Positions 43,690 through 53,479 of a stretch of DNA of 64,000 nucleotides are shown here, one piece after another; the stretch's first letter is position 1, and every line of letters begins with the position of its first letter. The DNA is taken from NCBI RefSeq assembly GCF_947491715.1, contig NZ_CANLKR010000008.1, positions 1-64,000 on the forward strand, read 5' to 3'. Both the position numbers and the translations under genes were made by a program. The stretch comes from an uncultured Shewanella sp. Its GTDB lineage: Bacteria; Pseudomonadota; Gammaproteobacteria; Enterobacterales; Shewanellaceae. A model generated the notes under the pieces. The model saw nothing but the letters and a program-made list of their open reading frames with translations, did no database searches and was not told the DNA's origin.

Positions 43690-43976
43690 TGAAATTCCCT
43701 CTTTAATTATCGATTTGAGCCTCACTCACACATCATCATTGAAAGCGACACTCAAACTTCCATGTTCAATCATTGTTACGTATATAAACTTGCCTAAAAC
43801 CCACCATCACAACTCATAATGTTTATTAATAAATGGCATGTGAGTATGTCAAATTGAGAAAAAAATGAATCAGTAAATTGTCTATTTATTATCCCAGTGA
43901 TAATCACCTATATAGACGACACATCATTAAGAGCAGCACTGAAAGCCAAGAAATATGGAAAGCACACCTAAAAGTG

Positions 43977-44726
43977 TCAGCGATTAAAAATCACTTTCTT
44001 CAATTTTGCCTTCACCGAACGCCAATGGGTCATGGGGATTGTCGGCGCACGTTGCAATAAAGATTGATAGTCTTTTTCTGTTAACTGTACTTCTCCGCCA
44101 TGGGCCAATGCTACAATGCTTGGATCCAGCGCTTGCACTTTTTGAAGTGAATCTCGATAACGATTCGGGTAAAAAATGGGATAAGGGGGAATAAACTTAG
44201 ATTTGACTTTAACCAGTAAATCCGCCACATATAAACGGCCAGTTGATGCATGGTAAAGGGAGATATCTCTATCAGTATGACCTTGCGTATAAAGTGCCTG
44301 CCAATCATCAAACCCTGGTAATAAATCACCATCATCAAGATAATAATCTGCTTTTAATTGAGCAGAGTAATAAATATTACGCCGTGGTTTTTTCATTTTT
44401 TTTGCCACCCACAAGGTTAATAATATATCGGTTAAATGCATCAATTTACCATCGAGACCTGAATACCATTGCCCCGATACATTTGCAGCAGCAATCTTAC
44501 AACCTGTTATATCTCGCAATTTATGCGCCGCACCAGCATGATCAGGGTGCATATGCGTAACCACCACCAATTTTAAATCTTGTAAATGCCGTCTTAATTT
44601 TACACCTATATAGTGTTTTAATAATGGAATATCGGCACGACTACAACCATCGAGCAATAACAATTTATCAGAGTATTCAACTAAATAGATAGTTTGTATG
44701 TAACCTGCAATAGGATGTAACTGCAT
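43977..44726 (-). CDS. MBL-fold metallo-hydrolase
   Basis: 249 aa, cytosolic. The metal motif THMHPDHAGA (HxHxDH) is followed by GHTDRDISLYH and a C-terminal ALAHGGEV histidine. ATG at 44726 has GAGGA upstream and is preferred over the in-frame TTG at 44750. General zinc or iron hydrolase of the glyoxalase II/lactonase-like type; substrate cannot be assigned. It stands alone between long AT-rich gaps. Confidence 0.88.
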   Translation of the reverse strand: MQLHPIAGYIQTIYLVEYSDKLLLLDGCSRADIPLLKHYIGVKLRRHLQDLKLVVVTHMHPDHAGAAHKLRDITGCKIAAANVSGQWYSGLDGKLMHLTDILLTLWVAKKMKKPRRNIYYSAQLKADYYLDDGDLLPGFDDWQALYTQGHTDRDISLYHASTGRLYVADLLVKVKSKFIPPYPIFYPNRYRDSLQKVQALDPSIVALAHGGEVQLTEKDYQSLLQRAPTIPMTHWRSVKAKLKKVIFNR

Positions 44727-45402
44727 CAGTATTTCATTCCTCAAAACCAACTGTATTCTCTGTCATTATGCGCCAACTCATCAGACCACTCAAGTTAATG
44801 CAATATCCGCTGGATAATATTAGCTCCATCAATAGCCAAAAATTGCGTTGAAATATACCGATAAAAAAGTTCTGAACCCATGATTGCTATGACTCACAAT
44901 CATGACTTTTACGGTTAGATACGAGAACTACAAATGTCATGGCAGTAAACTAGGCCTTATTTAATAGATGATAATGAGATACCAGCATATTATTAGCACT
45001 TTTCAAACTCGGCATTAGCACACTAAAGAGAGCACGCAACACAAACATTAAACATATCTGCAACAAATAAACAAAATACTCCCCCAATACAAAACAAGTC
45101 ACAAAAAAGAAATCTGAACAAGGCCAAAATATTGCCCTTCCATTTTTTATGTCGAAAAATCTAATTTAACGCGTTATTTAGTTTTTTATTTCAAAAAATA
45201 ACATGTGAACATTAATTTTAATCTGCTGTCATGTTTTAAGTTACAGATAATTCATATTTTTTACTGCATTATTTGTTATTAGTCACTGATTAATAATTGA
45301 TCCAACTTTAACGATTAAGTTAGTTTCATTAACGAAACTTAATTATTTTTAATTAATTGTTTCACTAATAACAACATAATAAATATGTAGTAGGGATCTC
45401 AA
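44727..45402. other. Long AT-rich interval upstream of the jacalin-aerolysin gene
   Basis: 676 bases without a credible gene. The last 230 bases are extremely AT-rich and include an imperfect palindrome around 45314-45345 (TTAAGTTAGTTTC and GAAACTTAA around ATTAAC) that could be an operator. Such A/T-rich leaders are typical of xenogeneic, silencer-controlled genes; this is inference. Confidence 0.5.
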
Positions 45403-46686
45403 ATGAAAACAAAATATCTAGCAATCACATGCTTACTCTTTTCAAATTTCGTATCAGCTGACATTATTTCCGATTATTTAACACCTAATCACAATTCAAG
45501 TGTGTATACCGGAAAAAGCAGTAAAGGCTCCAGTTTTGATTTAAGTACTGGCTGGACTGAAACACAAAAGCCAGGCGATAAAATAAAATCTATCACTATT
45601 TACAGCAACAATGCTGAATATATCAAAGGCATTAAAATTGATTATCTTTATAGTGAAGATATGACCGTTGGTAATGTTAACGGTAGTGGTACAACTAAAA
45701 CTTTAGGGGGTGATGAATATGTCGAAAAAGTCCGCTTTTATCAAAAAAATGAAGGCTCTATTTCTAGGATCCGCTTATGGACCAACCTAGGAAATGAATT
45801 ATACTGGGGATCCAGTAATGGATGGGACAAATGGAACGAACAAGCTTTCTCTTATGGTCGAGCACTCGTCGGTTTTTGGGGAACTGCTTCAGACAGTAAA
45901 ATTTGGAGTATTTCAGCCGTTAATGCAAAGCCACTAACACTTGAATTACAAAATATTGAATTTGATCAAACTGTCAATGTTGGCAATGCTGAACAAGCTT
46001 TTTTATCTGATAACGTGGCTTCAAATAGCACAAGCACAGAACAGTCTATGCAAGTTAGGCTTACCTATACTGAAGGAGAAAGTTCAACTGACTCATGGTC
46101 AAGTACACAGGGTGTTAGCGCGACCATGGGAGTAAAGATAGGGGTTGATATTAAAGCGGGAGGTTTTGCTACCGTTAAAGAAGAATGGTCCTATTCTGTC
46201 ACCACATCATTTTCAGATACCGTAGGTGCAAGCAGCTCAACCAGCGATTCCAGCTCTACAACAACCGTTGCCAGTTTAGTCGTACCTTCTAAAACAATTT
46301 ATGCAATGAAAGCTAATGTATATCAAAGCAGTGCCGCTTTTCCCTACACAGCAACCTATCTGAATCCATGGGATAATAAAACCTTTACTTTTAAAGGACA
46401 AATCGATCAAGCAACTTCTATTCGTACCTTTACTCAATGGTTAGAGATTGGTTATATCGATGATAATGGCAATAGCTATATTTATGATGAATACCAAAAT
46501 GATTGGGGGGATTATGGCATTAATACACAATCAATGAGTTTTGCGCTATCGAGCTCAAATTCTGATGCTGAGCCTGTCACAAAAACCGTTATATCTGCAT
46601 CATCACTCAATATTTCTCTTGATGATCCTCACTGGATAATGTCTAGCGAAGAAATTGATTTTAGAAAACAAAATGGGCTTCAATAA
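45403..46686 (+). CDS. Secreted jacalin-aerolysin-like pore-forming protein
   Basis: 427 aa, predicted signal peptide cleaved near FVSA-DII. Residues about 33-175 have the jacalin-lectin pattern: FDLSTGW, IKSITIYSNNAEYIKGIKIDY, LGGDEYVEKVRFYQ, ISRIRLWTNLG and the closing ALVGFWG/IWSISAV. Residues about 176-345 look like an aerolysin/ETX-MTX2 domain: Ser/Thr-rich alternating strands (SSTDSWSSTQGVSATMGVKIG, then EWSYSVTTSFSDTVG) and VVPSKTIYAMKANVYQ followed by FPYTATYL. A C-terminal tail (345-427) is unassigned. Expected role: glycan-binding beta-pore toxin. Assignment is from pattern only. Flanked by AT-rich DNA and a terminator. Confidence 0.72.
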   Translation: MKTKYLAITCLLFSNFVSADIISDYLTPNHNSSVYTGKSSKGSSFDLSTGWTETQKPGDKIKSITIYSNNAEYIKGIKIDYLYSEDMTVGNVNGSGTTKTLGGDEYVEKVRFYQKNEGSISRIRLWTNLGNELYWGSSNGWDKWNEQAFSYGRALVGFWGTASDSKIWSISAVNAKPLTLELQNIEFDQTVNVGNAEQAFLSDNVASNSTSTEQSMQVRLTYTEGESSTDSWSSTQGVSATMGVKIGVDIKAGGFATVKEEWSYSVTTSFSDTVGASSSTSDSSSTTTVASLVVPSKTIYAMKANVYQSSAAFPYTATYLNPWDNKTFTFKGQIDQATSIRTFTQWLEIGYIDDNGNSYIYDEYQNDWGDYGINTQSMSFALSSSNSDAEPVTKTVISASSLNISLDDPHWIMSSEEIDFRKQNGLQ

Positions 46687-46712
46687 AATAAACACCATTG
46701 ATTAACTTAATG

Positions 46713-46737
46713 AAAGCTCGCAATCTTGCGAGCTTTT
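46713..46737 (+). terminator. Terminator after the jacalin-aerolysin gene
   Basis: A perfect 11-bp inverted repeat, AAAGCTCGCAA/TTGCGAGCTTT with a 2-base loop, ends in TTTT. Likely terminates on the plus strand; the symmetric A-run allows use from the opposite strand too. Confidence 0.8.
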
Positions 46738-46764
46738 CAATGCTTGGATTACAGTTATGAAATA

Positions 46765-47058
46765 TTAAGCAATATGCGTCATTTCATTTAACATAAAGCT
46801 TTCAACCGCCCCATCCGTTGCTGCCATATAAGCTTGTAAATGGGTATTTCCCATATGTGTTTGCCACAACTCACGATTTTCCCAATTTTCATAAAAAATG
46901 AACACACTAGGATCCGTGTTATCTTGATGCAAATCATATTGCAAGCAACCTGCTTCTTGTCGAGTCGGTTCAATTAACTTTACTAATTCAGACTTCACCA
47001 AATTCACTTTATCTTGTTTGGCTTGAATACGTGCCACAATCGTCAATTTTGTCATCAT
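46765..47058 (-). CDS. ABM-domain quinol monooxygenase-like protein
   Basis: 97 aa, ferredoxin-like dimeric alpha-beta fold of the antibiotic biosynthesis monooxygenase/YgiN group. Pattern: LTIVARIQAKQDKVNLVKSE, CLQYDLHQDNTDPSVFIFYE, NWENRELWQTHMGN. Cofactor-free oxidation of quinols is the family role; the physiological substrate is unknown. ATG at 47058 or 47055. Confidence 0.88.
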   Translation of the reverse strand: MMTKLTIVARIQAKQDKVNLVKSELVKLIEPTRQEAGCLQYDLHQDNTDPSVFIFYENWENRELWQTHMGNTHLQAYMAATDGAVESFMLNEMTHIA

Positions 47059-47182
47059 TTTTCTCTTTATTTACGAAGTGAAAAAATTATAGTGCTTTAA
47101 TTCACTATGATATATAGGTTAATTCTCTATACACTATCAAAAAATAATTGATAATAGGATACCGTCCTTTGAAATATCATGT

Positions 47183-47650
47183 TCAAACTAGATCTAACTT
47201 CATCGGCACATCAGAAAAACCTTCTCGTGTTCTCACACCATTAATTACCCTAAAGCCCCAGTTTTTATATACAGTTTGCGCCGATACAGCAGAATTTACC
47301 GTAAAGTGAGTCAAATTTTGCATATTTAACGCATTTTTTTTCGCCACTTGCCAAAGTTGGTTTGCAAGCCCTCTCCCCTGAAAAGCTTCCGCTACGAATA
47401 AATGGTAGAGATGAGAGGTTTCTTTCATACCAATAACGCCGACTATCCGCTTATCGGCAACCGCAACAAAATAATCACACTGCTCACTGAAGGCCTTCAC
47501 TAATCCATCAACAGAGAAAGAAGCCAATACCTTAGCTTTAACATCATCGGCTAACCCTAAAGTAATGTATTTTTCCGTCAAACACACCATCAGATGACTC
47601 ATTTTTCGTATATCGCCTGCAGTAGCGTGGCGAATATGCACCCCTTCCAT
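47183..47650 (-). CDS. GNAT-family N-acetyltransferase
   Basis: 155 aa with the acetyl-CoA motif FVAEAFQGRGLANQLWQ (V/IxxxxQGxGxA) and the C-terminal NSAVSAQTVYKNWGFRVIN typical of GNAT enzymes. Substrate unknown. AAGGAG precedes the ATG. 124 bases upstream of the ABM-domain gene on the same strand, so co-transcription is possible. Confidence 0.9.
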   Translation of the reverse strand: MEGVHIRHATAGDIRKMSHLMVCLTEKYITLGLADDVKAKVLASFSVDGLVKAFSEQCDYFVAVADKRIVGVIGMKETSHLYHLFVAEAFQGRGLANQLWQVAKKNALNMQNLTHFTVNSAVSAQTVYKNWGFRVINGVRTREGFSDVPMKLDLV

Positions 47651-48490
47651 GTCATTGCTCCTTCTCTATGAGTAATATGCTCCATGTAACCCAATAAAAT
47701 AGCATACAGAAATCACACTATATAACTTTTCTTATAAAACTAAGTTCAACAACTCACAAATACCATTGCAACACTCAAAAAAAACAAACTGTATATATTT
47801 ATGATTTATTTTCAAATAATAAATATTCACTCAATATAAATTAGCCATTACACTTCATGCGCATCATTTTCTCCTACTTCATATTGATGTTCATTGAATT
47901 ATCTCAACAACTGCTCAATGCTCAAAAAGCAAATGTTCTTGGAAAATGGAATATCAGCTCAAAATATATTCAAACAGAGATTTCTAAAATAGAGATTAGA
48001 AAAATTGTTTTTCAACAAGAAAAGATCATCATTTTTAAAATCATAATTCATGGTTGACGTTAAATGATGAAAAACATTCATTAATAGACATAAGTCTAAA
48101 AAAAATAAAAAAATAATGTTAAACAAATTAACATTACAGGAAGAGCTAGAAACATATAAAACTTATACACCAAAAACTAATACAGCTAAAAGCCAGTGTA
48201 AATAATAAAAAACGAAATAAAACTAATTCTAATTTAGTTAAACCTACTGAAAAACAATTAACAACATTATAAAATTAAGAGTATTCTCATATAAAACAAA
48301 AAAAACAGTGGTAATAAATATCATTTACACAAGTGAATTCTTGTTATACCTTCAATATCGAAATCACATAAGATTTAAATACAGAACCTTAGAATAAAAA
48401 TAACTTATTAATAATATTACCAATGAGTTATTTAAATGAATCGATAATACCAAGCATCATCATTTTTATATTTGAAATAAGGGAAATACC
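47651..48490. other. Long AT-rich gene-free interval upstream of the transglutaminase
   Basis: 840 bases, strongly AT-rich on both strands. A 66-codon reading frame at 47857 has no ribosome-binding site worth noting and no recognisable domain. I see no hairpin, tRNA or repeat array. It probably holds the transglutaminase promoter. Confidence 0.5.
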
Positions 48491-49990
48491 ATGAATAAAA
48501 ATATATTGTCATTATCAATAAGTACTATTTTGCTTTCTATGTCTGCTTCATCTTATGCAACTGATAATGTCGTTCCTTTTTTTGAAAAATTTCATAATAA
48601 CCCTACTAAGATAATGGATGAACTGCCAGAGAAGCACAGTAACACTCAAAATACTCCCACCCTCTATTTTTCTAAAGAGCAAATAACGGGTAATGAATTT
48701 GTTTCTTTAAAAGATAAATCCAGAGCAGAGTTTATCAAAAAAAATAGACAACCTATCAATTTTGGTGAATTGAGTCGAATAGATTATAACACGGATAATC
48801 CCGCCAATTTGGTTGATCTCGGTTTTAATATTGAAACCAACTTAATCAAACTTGATCATAAAGCAAGTCGAGAAAGTCACTTACCGCGAACCGCATGGTC
48901 AGACACCTATTGGCCACTCTACTCCGGTGCGAGTGCTTGGCGATATGCTGACTCCCCATCGGCCAATAATTGGCAAGAATATTATGACTTTTCTCACATA
49001 GTAAAGCCAACAGAACAATATATTAATGATGACAGAAAAGATCTGTCTCCTGCTGAAAAATATGACTTATTGGTAGGAGATGCCAATATGAGTCTCACTA
49101 AAAGTGCGTGGAACTCTGGTAAAGAATACTTTGATTCCTATGGTGAAGTAGAAGGATGGATGGGCTTATGTCATGGATGGGCTGCAGCCGCTTATATGAT
49201 GGACAGGCCTAAAAATGCCATTAATGTCAAAGATGCAAAAGGAGAGAACTTAACTTTTTACCCATCTGATATCAAGGCATTAAGTACCCTACTTTGGGCA
49301 AGCGCCCCCTATCAAAGTCACTTTATGGGACAAAGATGCAATATCAAAGATCCAGAAAAAGATGAAAATGGGCGCATCATAGAACAAAGCTGTTTTGACA
49401 ATAACCCAGGCAGTTTCCATACCGCTGTTTTAAATCAAATAGGAATAAGCCAACGCAGCCTAGTGATGGACGCAACCTATGATTATCAAGTCTGGAATCA
49501 ACCTATTTTATCTTACAAGCTTAAATATGTTAACTTGATATCCAATAAAGCCAAAGATAATCTTCAAGATGCCATCATCAATATTGATGATTATGAGGAA
49601 GATAAATTTAAATCTTATCGTGCAAATAATGCCACTCATATTGTGGGTGTCAAAATGGAACTGGAATACTTATCTGAAACAAGCCCAACTCACAATAAAA
49701 CCGATAATGAACATTATGACCATACCGTTACTGTTGATTATTTCTATGATTTAGAATTAGATAAGAAAGGAAAAATAATTGGAGGAGAATGGTACTCTAA
49801 TGCCCACCCCGATTTCTTATGGACGCCCACAACAACGGCCATTGCACAGTCCTATCCTAAGGTCTATGGCGAATGGAAGGAAGGGCATTCTATTCCGACT
49901 TATTGGCAAAAACGTGCCATAAGTGCTTCAAATAAAAATCAACCTCTCACTAAAGTTGTTTATGAACTGGTAAAACGTGCCAGTAAATAG
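48491..49990 (+). CDS. Secreted elicitor-type transglutaminase (TGase_elicitor family)
   Basis: 499 aa with signal peptide (about 1-23, SYA-TDN). It resembles the family named after the Phytophthora GP42/Pep-13 transglutaminase, which also occurs in marine bacteria. Candidate catalytic residues: Cys227 in GWMGLCHGWAAAA, His310 in NPGSFHTAVLNQIG and Asp327 in VMDATYDYQVWNQP. The N-terminal AWSDTYWPLYSGASAWRY is also characteristic. Expected to cross-link or deamidate glutamines outside the cell. Monocistronic with a convergent terminator. The family call is from motifs. Confidence 0.8.
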   Translation: MNKNILSLSISTILLSMSASSYATDNVVPFFEKFHNNPTKIMDELPEKHSNTQNTPTLYFSKEQITGNEFVSLKDKSRAEFIKKNRQPINFGELSRIDYNTDNPANLVDLGFNIETNLIKLDHKASRESHLPRTAWSDTYWPLYSGASAWRYADSPSANNWQEYYDFSHIVKPTEQYINDDRKDLSPAEKYDLLVGDANMSLTKSAWNSGKEYFDSYGEVEGWMGLCHGWAAAAYMMDRPKNAINVKDAKGENLTFYPSDIKALSTLLWASAPYQSHFMGQRCNIKDPEKDENGRIIEQSCFDNNPGSFHTAVLNQIGISQRSLVMDATYDYQVWNQPILSYKLKYVNLISNKAKDNLQDAIINIDDYEEDKFKSYRANNATHIVGVKMELEYLSETSPTHNKTDNEHYDHTVTVDYFYDLELDKKGKIIGGEWYSNAHPDFLWTPTTTAIAQSYPKVYGEWKEGHSIPTYWQKRAISASNKNQPLTKVVYELVKRASK

Positions 49991-50000
49991 CACAGCAGCA

Positions 50001-50027
50001 GACCCAAATCAATAACAGATTTGGGTC
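50001..50027. terminator. Bidirectional terminator between transglutaminase and M14 peptidase
   Basis: A perfect 10-bp stem GACCCAAATC/GATTTGGGTC with a 7-base loop lies between two convergent genes. Confidence 0.75.
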
Positions 50028-50038
50028 TTCATGCCGCT

Positions 50039-51580
50039 TTATTTAAAAGGCTTCATCGCATTAAGCGGGACTATACTAGGAACTTGATTAAGTGTTAAAT
50101 TTTCATACTGGCTTTGATAGAGACCATAAGCTGACCTAGGGTCCAATAGTAAACTTGCTAACACACCTAAAGGTTGATTTAACGGAACAATCAAATTGTT
50201 AGGGTTCAGTTTTAACACTTTTTCTTCTTCATCAAAATGAAAAATAATCTCGATTCTTGCACCAATCCCCGCCTCTTTACGCTCTTCTCTCTCTTTCAGG
50301 CGCAGATTAATTCCAGACCATTCACCTTTACTCGCTTGTATCACTTGAATGCCATGCAAAGACAACCAAGTGGCTAGTTGTCCTTCATTATCCGTAATCG
50401 CATATCCAACAGGCCTTTGATAAGTTTGACTCGCAGTCATGTCACTCCAGTTAGGAAAAGAATGGATTTCTCTTAAACCTGTATTTATATTAACTAAGGA
50501 AATGTTTCTACTCAGTTTTAATTTGTTCAAGGAATAATTTACATTCGCAATAATCTTCTGATTAATGCTTTCTTTGCAACACGTCAACGCTAAAATATTA
50601 GCTTTATCAATGACAACTTGATCCAACACACTATTCAAGGCAATTTTTTGTCTTTTCACTCTTTCTTTTATATTCTCAGGCGTTGAAAAGTGCCGCTTCT
50701 GATAATCTTTTTTACTCTCTAATAAAATAGATAATACATCATGAAAAGAAGCATAATTCCTTAATGTATTAATCGTGGATCTGGCCCCCGTTAAAGGCTG
50801 ATTAAGCCTCATTATTGCCCCTTGATACCTCTGAGCGCTGCTTCCTTGATAGAATACTTCTTTCATAACAGCAGGTAAAAAATGATCATTAGCAAAGTCT
50901 TGTATTTTCTTAAAGACATTTGCATTATTACTGGTCTCCAGTTGACTAACGACATCCGTTAAATACCCTTGTTTTCCTGTCAGTACTGACTTATATGTGC
51001 TAGATTCATGAATGTCTAACAGCATATTAGGTGACTCAGTATTGATGACACTCACAACAGCCCTTGCTTCTGGTGTCTTCAGCAATACATAATCCGCATT
51101 AATATTAATGCCCTTTCCATTCCCTCGCGTCTCTTTATTCCAACCATCAGGATTCACCAACGGAATAAAATCAATATCAACATGATTTAATAACTTGTTA
51201 TATTTATCACCACCTAATCCCGCTAAAAACGACAATATAGCCAACGTGCCTGAAGGCTCATTACCATGCTGACCGGCTACAATTAACACTTTCACCTTAG
51301 ATTCAGCGTCATTCTTTTTTAGTGATACTAGGCTCACTTTAACAATAGGCTGCTTATTTTCGGAATAACCGACTGCCTTAACACTTATGCGTTTATCTTT
51401 TAACGCTAGCTTATACAAAATACCGTTAACTTCTGCAGCTTTTATTTTTTGATTATAGAAATCTATATCATCACTCTGCGTCAAAGCAAACACAGGACTA
51501 GAACCTAAAATGACTTCCCCAATAAAGAACAACATCAAAATAAGTAGTTGTTTATTTTTATTTCTTAATAAACAAGTCAT
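50039..51580 (-). CDS. M14-family zinc carboxypeptidase, exported
   Basis: 513 aa. An N-terminal hydrophobic signal (about 10-32) suggests export. Zinc ligands: His105 and Glu108 in VAGQHGNEPSGT, His191 in LLDIHESS. FIPLVNPDGWNKETRGNGKGIN is the M14 substrate-pocket region, with NADY in place of the usual NxR, so the terminal carboxylate clamp differs. The C-terminal 200 residues are a beta-rich tail. Its ATG overlaps the stop of the DUF3541 gene by 4 bases, so the two are coupled. Predicted periplasmic or secreted peptidase. Confidence 0.88.
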   Translation of the reverse strand: MTCLLRNKNKQLLILMLFFIGEVILGSSPVFALTQSDDIDFYNQKIKAAEVNGILYKLALKDKRISVKAVGYSENKQPIVKVSLVSLKKNDAESKVKVLIVAGQHGNEPSGTLAILSFLAGLGGDKYNKLLNHVDIDFIPLVNPDGWNKETRGNGKGININADYVLLKTPEARAVVSVINTESPNMLLDIHESSTYKSVLTGKQGYLTDVVSQLETSNNANVFKKIQDFANDHFLPAVMKEVFYQGSSAQRYQGAIMRLNQPLTGARSTINTLRNYASFHDVLSILLESKKDYQKRHFSTPENIKERVKRQKIALNSVLDQVVIDKANILALTCCKESINQKIIANVNYSLNKLKLSRNISLVNINTGLREIHSFPNWSDMTASQTYQRPVGYAITDNEGQLATWLSLHGIQVIQASKGEWSGINLRLKEREERKEAGIGARIEIIFHFDEEEKVLKLNPNNLIVPLNQPLGVLASLLLDPRSAYGLYQSQYENLTLNQVPSIVPLNAMKPFK

Positions 51581-52647
51581 TTCACTTCTAAACCATAAGG
51601 AAGATTAGTAAACATCGATGCATTATTTTTATAAGTGGGTCGACTGTAAGTCCCCTGCCAATCAAGTAGCATTATAGCAAGTACGTTTCTATGTTCTCCA
51701 TACGCTAAATCAAAACTACCAGTTTCTGAAGGTATTATTTTTCTTGACTTATCAATTGAATGATAAATATATTCTTTAACTTTTTTAACAACAGGATCAT
51801 TCTCTTTATTTGCAAGCAAAAATGAAATGCCAACTTCAGCAATTACGTCAGCCTTTGACCTTTCTAATATTGTATCAATATTCTTTCTAAAATAGTCATA
51901 AATCCATTTAAAATCATCCTCATTTACTGGTTTTTGATAATAATTAGAGGCAGGAAAAATAAAATGAGTCATGCCATATAGTTTATTATTGTATTGCTGA
52001 TCAGTTAATTGATTATCGATCTTATCTGGATACACTTCTCTAAATGAGGAAGCAAAATAATCCGTTAAGTTTTCTATTTTCAACTGTTTTAACCAGTAAA
52101 CTTGATTAGCCAGTTGTGCAGCCCAAGCGCGTATCATATTAGGATCAGAAAAATATAATTTAAAATCCTGACTTAGAATAATCTGTCTAAATTTTTTATC
52201 CGATACATGTTTTAAACCATATTCATCTATTCTTGCCATTGCTGGCAGTAATCGACTTGCGATTAATAAATACTCAGGCATTATTTTAAAGCTATTAACA
52301 CGTAATTGCCTCCTAATGGGATCAGTATCTTTAAACTTACTATTAACTTCATTCGCATAACTTTCAATTTTCTTTTCGGAGGAAATATTTTCATTTATTT
52401 TATTTAAGCTACTTGCTTTTAGTGCCATATCCACCCAAACAGTAGTATTAAAAGCATCATTGCCTGATTGGCGAAACATTCTTAACCCATAATGACTCAT
52501 TTTGGATGCTGGCAATTTATATAACTGGGCATTATATTTTTCTCTAATACTAAATGCTGCATCTGTTAATTCTTTCTGTGTTAATTCTTCTGAAAAAGTC
52601 ACATCCGAATAAATAATAAAAAACAGACATAACACTAATTTATACAT
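51577..52647 (-). CDS. Exported DUF3541-like protein
   Basis: 356 aa from the ATG at 52647; an earlier in-frame ATG at 52725 would add 26 residues ahead of the signal peptide (LVLCLFFIIYSDVTFS) and is unlikely. Mature region is helical, with AAQLANQVYWLKQL, MTHFIFPASNYYQKPV and the closing DLAYGEHRNVLAIMLLDW. I associate it with the DUF3541 family of gammaproteobacterial secreted proteins; no function is known. Four-base overlap with the M14 peptidase suggests joint action, perhaps as a partner or substrate handler. Confidence 0.75.
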   Translation of the reverse strand: MYKLVLCLFFIIYSDVTFSEELTQKELTDAAFSIREKYNAQLYKLPASKMSHYGLRMFRQSGNDAFNTTVWVDMALKASSLNKINENISSEKKIESYANEVNSKFKDTDPIRRQLRVNSFKIMPEYLLIASRLLPAMARIDEYGLKHVSDKKFRQIILSQDFKLYFSDPNMIRAWAAQLANQVYWLKQLKIENLTDYFASSFREVYPDKIDNQLTDQQYNNKLYGMTHFIFPASNYYQKPVNEDDFKWIYDYFRKNIDTILERSKADVIAEVGISFLLANKENDPVVKKVKEYIYHSIDKSRKIIPSETGSFDLAYGEHRNVLAIMLLDWQGTYSRPTYKNNASMFTNLPYGLEVK

Positions 52648-52829
52648 AACTATCTCTACATTAATTAAAATTAAATTATAGCACAGCTTTTCAAGTAAAA
52701 TAGTTGGGTTACATTTCAGAATCATGAATAGATATAAATTAACTTAAAAACTTATTTTTTACACAAACCATAAATATTTATACTATACCTATGGTATGTA
52801 TTATTAACACCAATTTAATACCTCAAACG

Positions 52830-53396
52830 TTAATAGGATTCGTATACAACATCTAACACTTCAATCTTTGTTTGTACGACTAAATCTAACGCCTTTAATT
52901 GCTTAGCGGCTATTAAGACATCCTCATTAGCGGGAACTTTTAACACCGCTAATTGAGTACCACTATACGATGAAACAACACTCAACCCAGTTGCTTGCAC
53001 GACGTTATCAAGTGTCACATCTTTAGCCAATAACACCGTTATATTACCTGAAATAGGCGCTAACTTATTGGTTAATACATTTCGAGCTAAGGTCCCTTCT
53101 ACAACACGTTTTATGGGCCTTGCACTTTTAACAACAGACATCGTCCCCAAACTTTCTGTAGTATAGTCAACCGCTGCAATACTTTGAGGCACTAACGCAA
53201 GTTGATGCTCCACTTTGTAAGCCCCAAAATCACTTTTCTCTGTTGTTAATAGGTAGTGTTCTTGCCTTGATAAATCACTGGTTTGAATTCTAGATTGTTC
53301 CAGTAACTGATTAGTATTTTTATCTTTTGCTTGAACAGGTACAATACCCATAATTATCGAACTCATACTTATCACCCACAATAATACTTGCTTCAT
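52830..53396 (-). CDS. Stand-alone subtilisin propeptide/I9-like secreted protein
   Basis: 188 aa with a signal peptide (to about residue 23, VQA-KDK). The last 75 residues (VTLDNVVQATGLSVVSSYSGT, LAVLKVPANEDVLIAAKQLKAL, VQTKIEVLDV) follow the ferredoxin-like fold pattern of subtilase prodomains and I9 inhibitors. There is no protease domain. It starts 83 bases after the subtilase gene on the same strand, with AAGGAGAG before the ATG. I infer a separate folding chaperone or inhibitor of that subtilase. No known family name can be given. Confidence 0.7.
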   Translation of the reverse strand: MKQVLLWVISMSSIIMGIVPVQAKDKNTNQLLEQSRIQTSDLSRQEHYLLTTEKSDFGAYKVEHQLALVPQSIAAVDYTTESLGTMSVVKSARPIKRVVEGTLARNVLTNKLAPISGNITVLLAKDVTLDNVVQATGLSVVSSYSGTQLAVLKVPANEDVLIAAKQLKALDLVVQTKIEVLDVVYESY

Positions 53397-53479
53397 GATG
53401 ACTCTCCTTATTCAACAACTTAAGTGGATCCGAACGGCTTAAGCATTTTTATTTTTTAATTGATTAATCAATAAGCAAG

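Noticed and set aside
47857..48057. 66-codon plus-strand reading frame in the long AT-rich gap
   Set aside because: Composition is typical of random AT-rich DNA, with no start signal and no domain.
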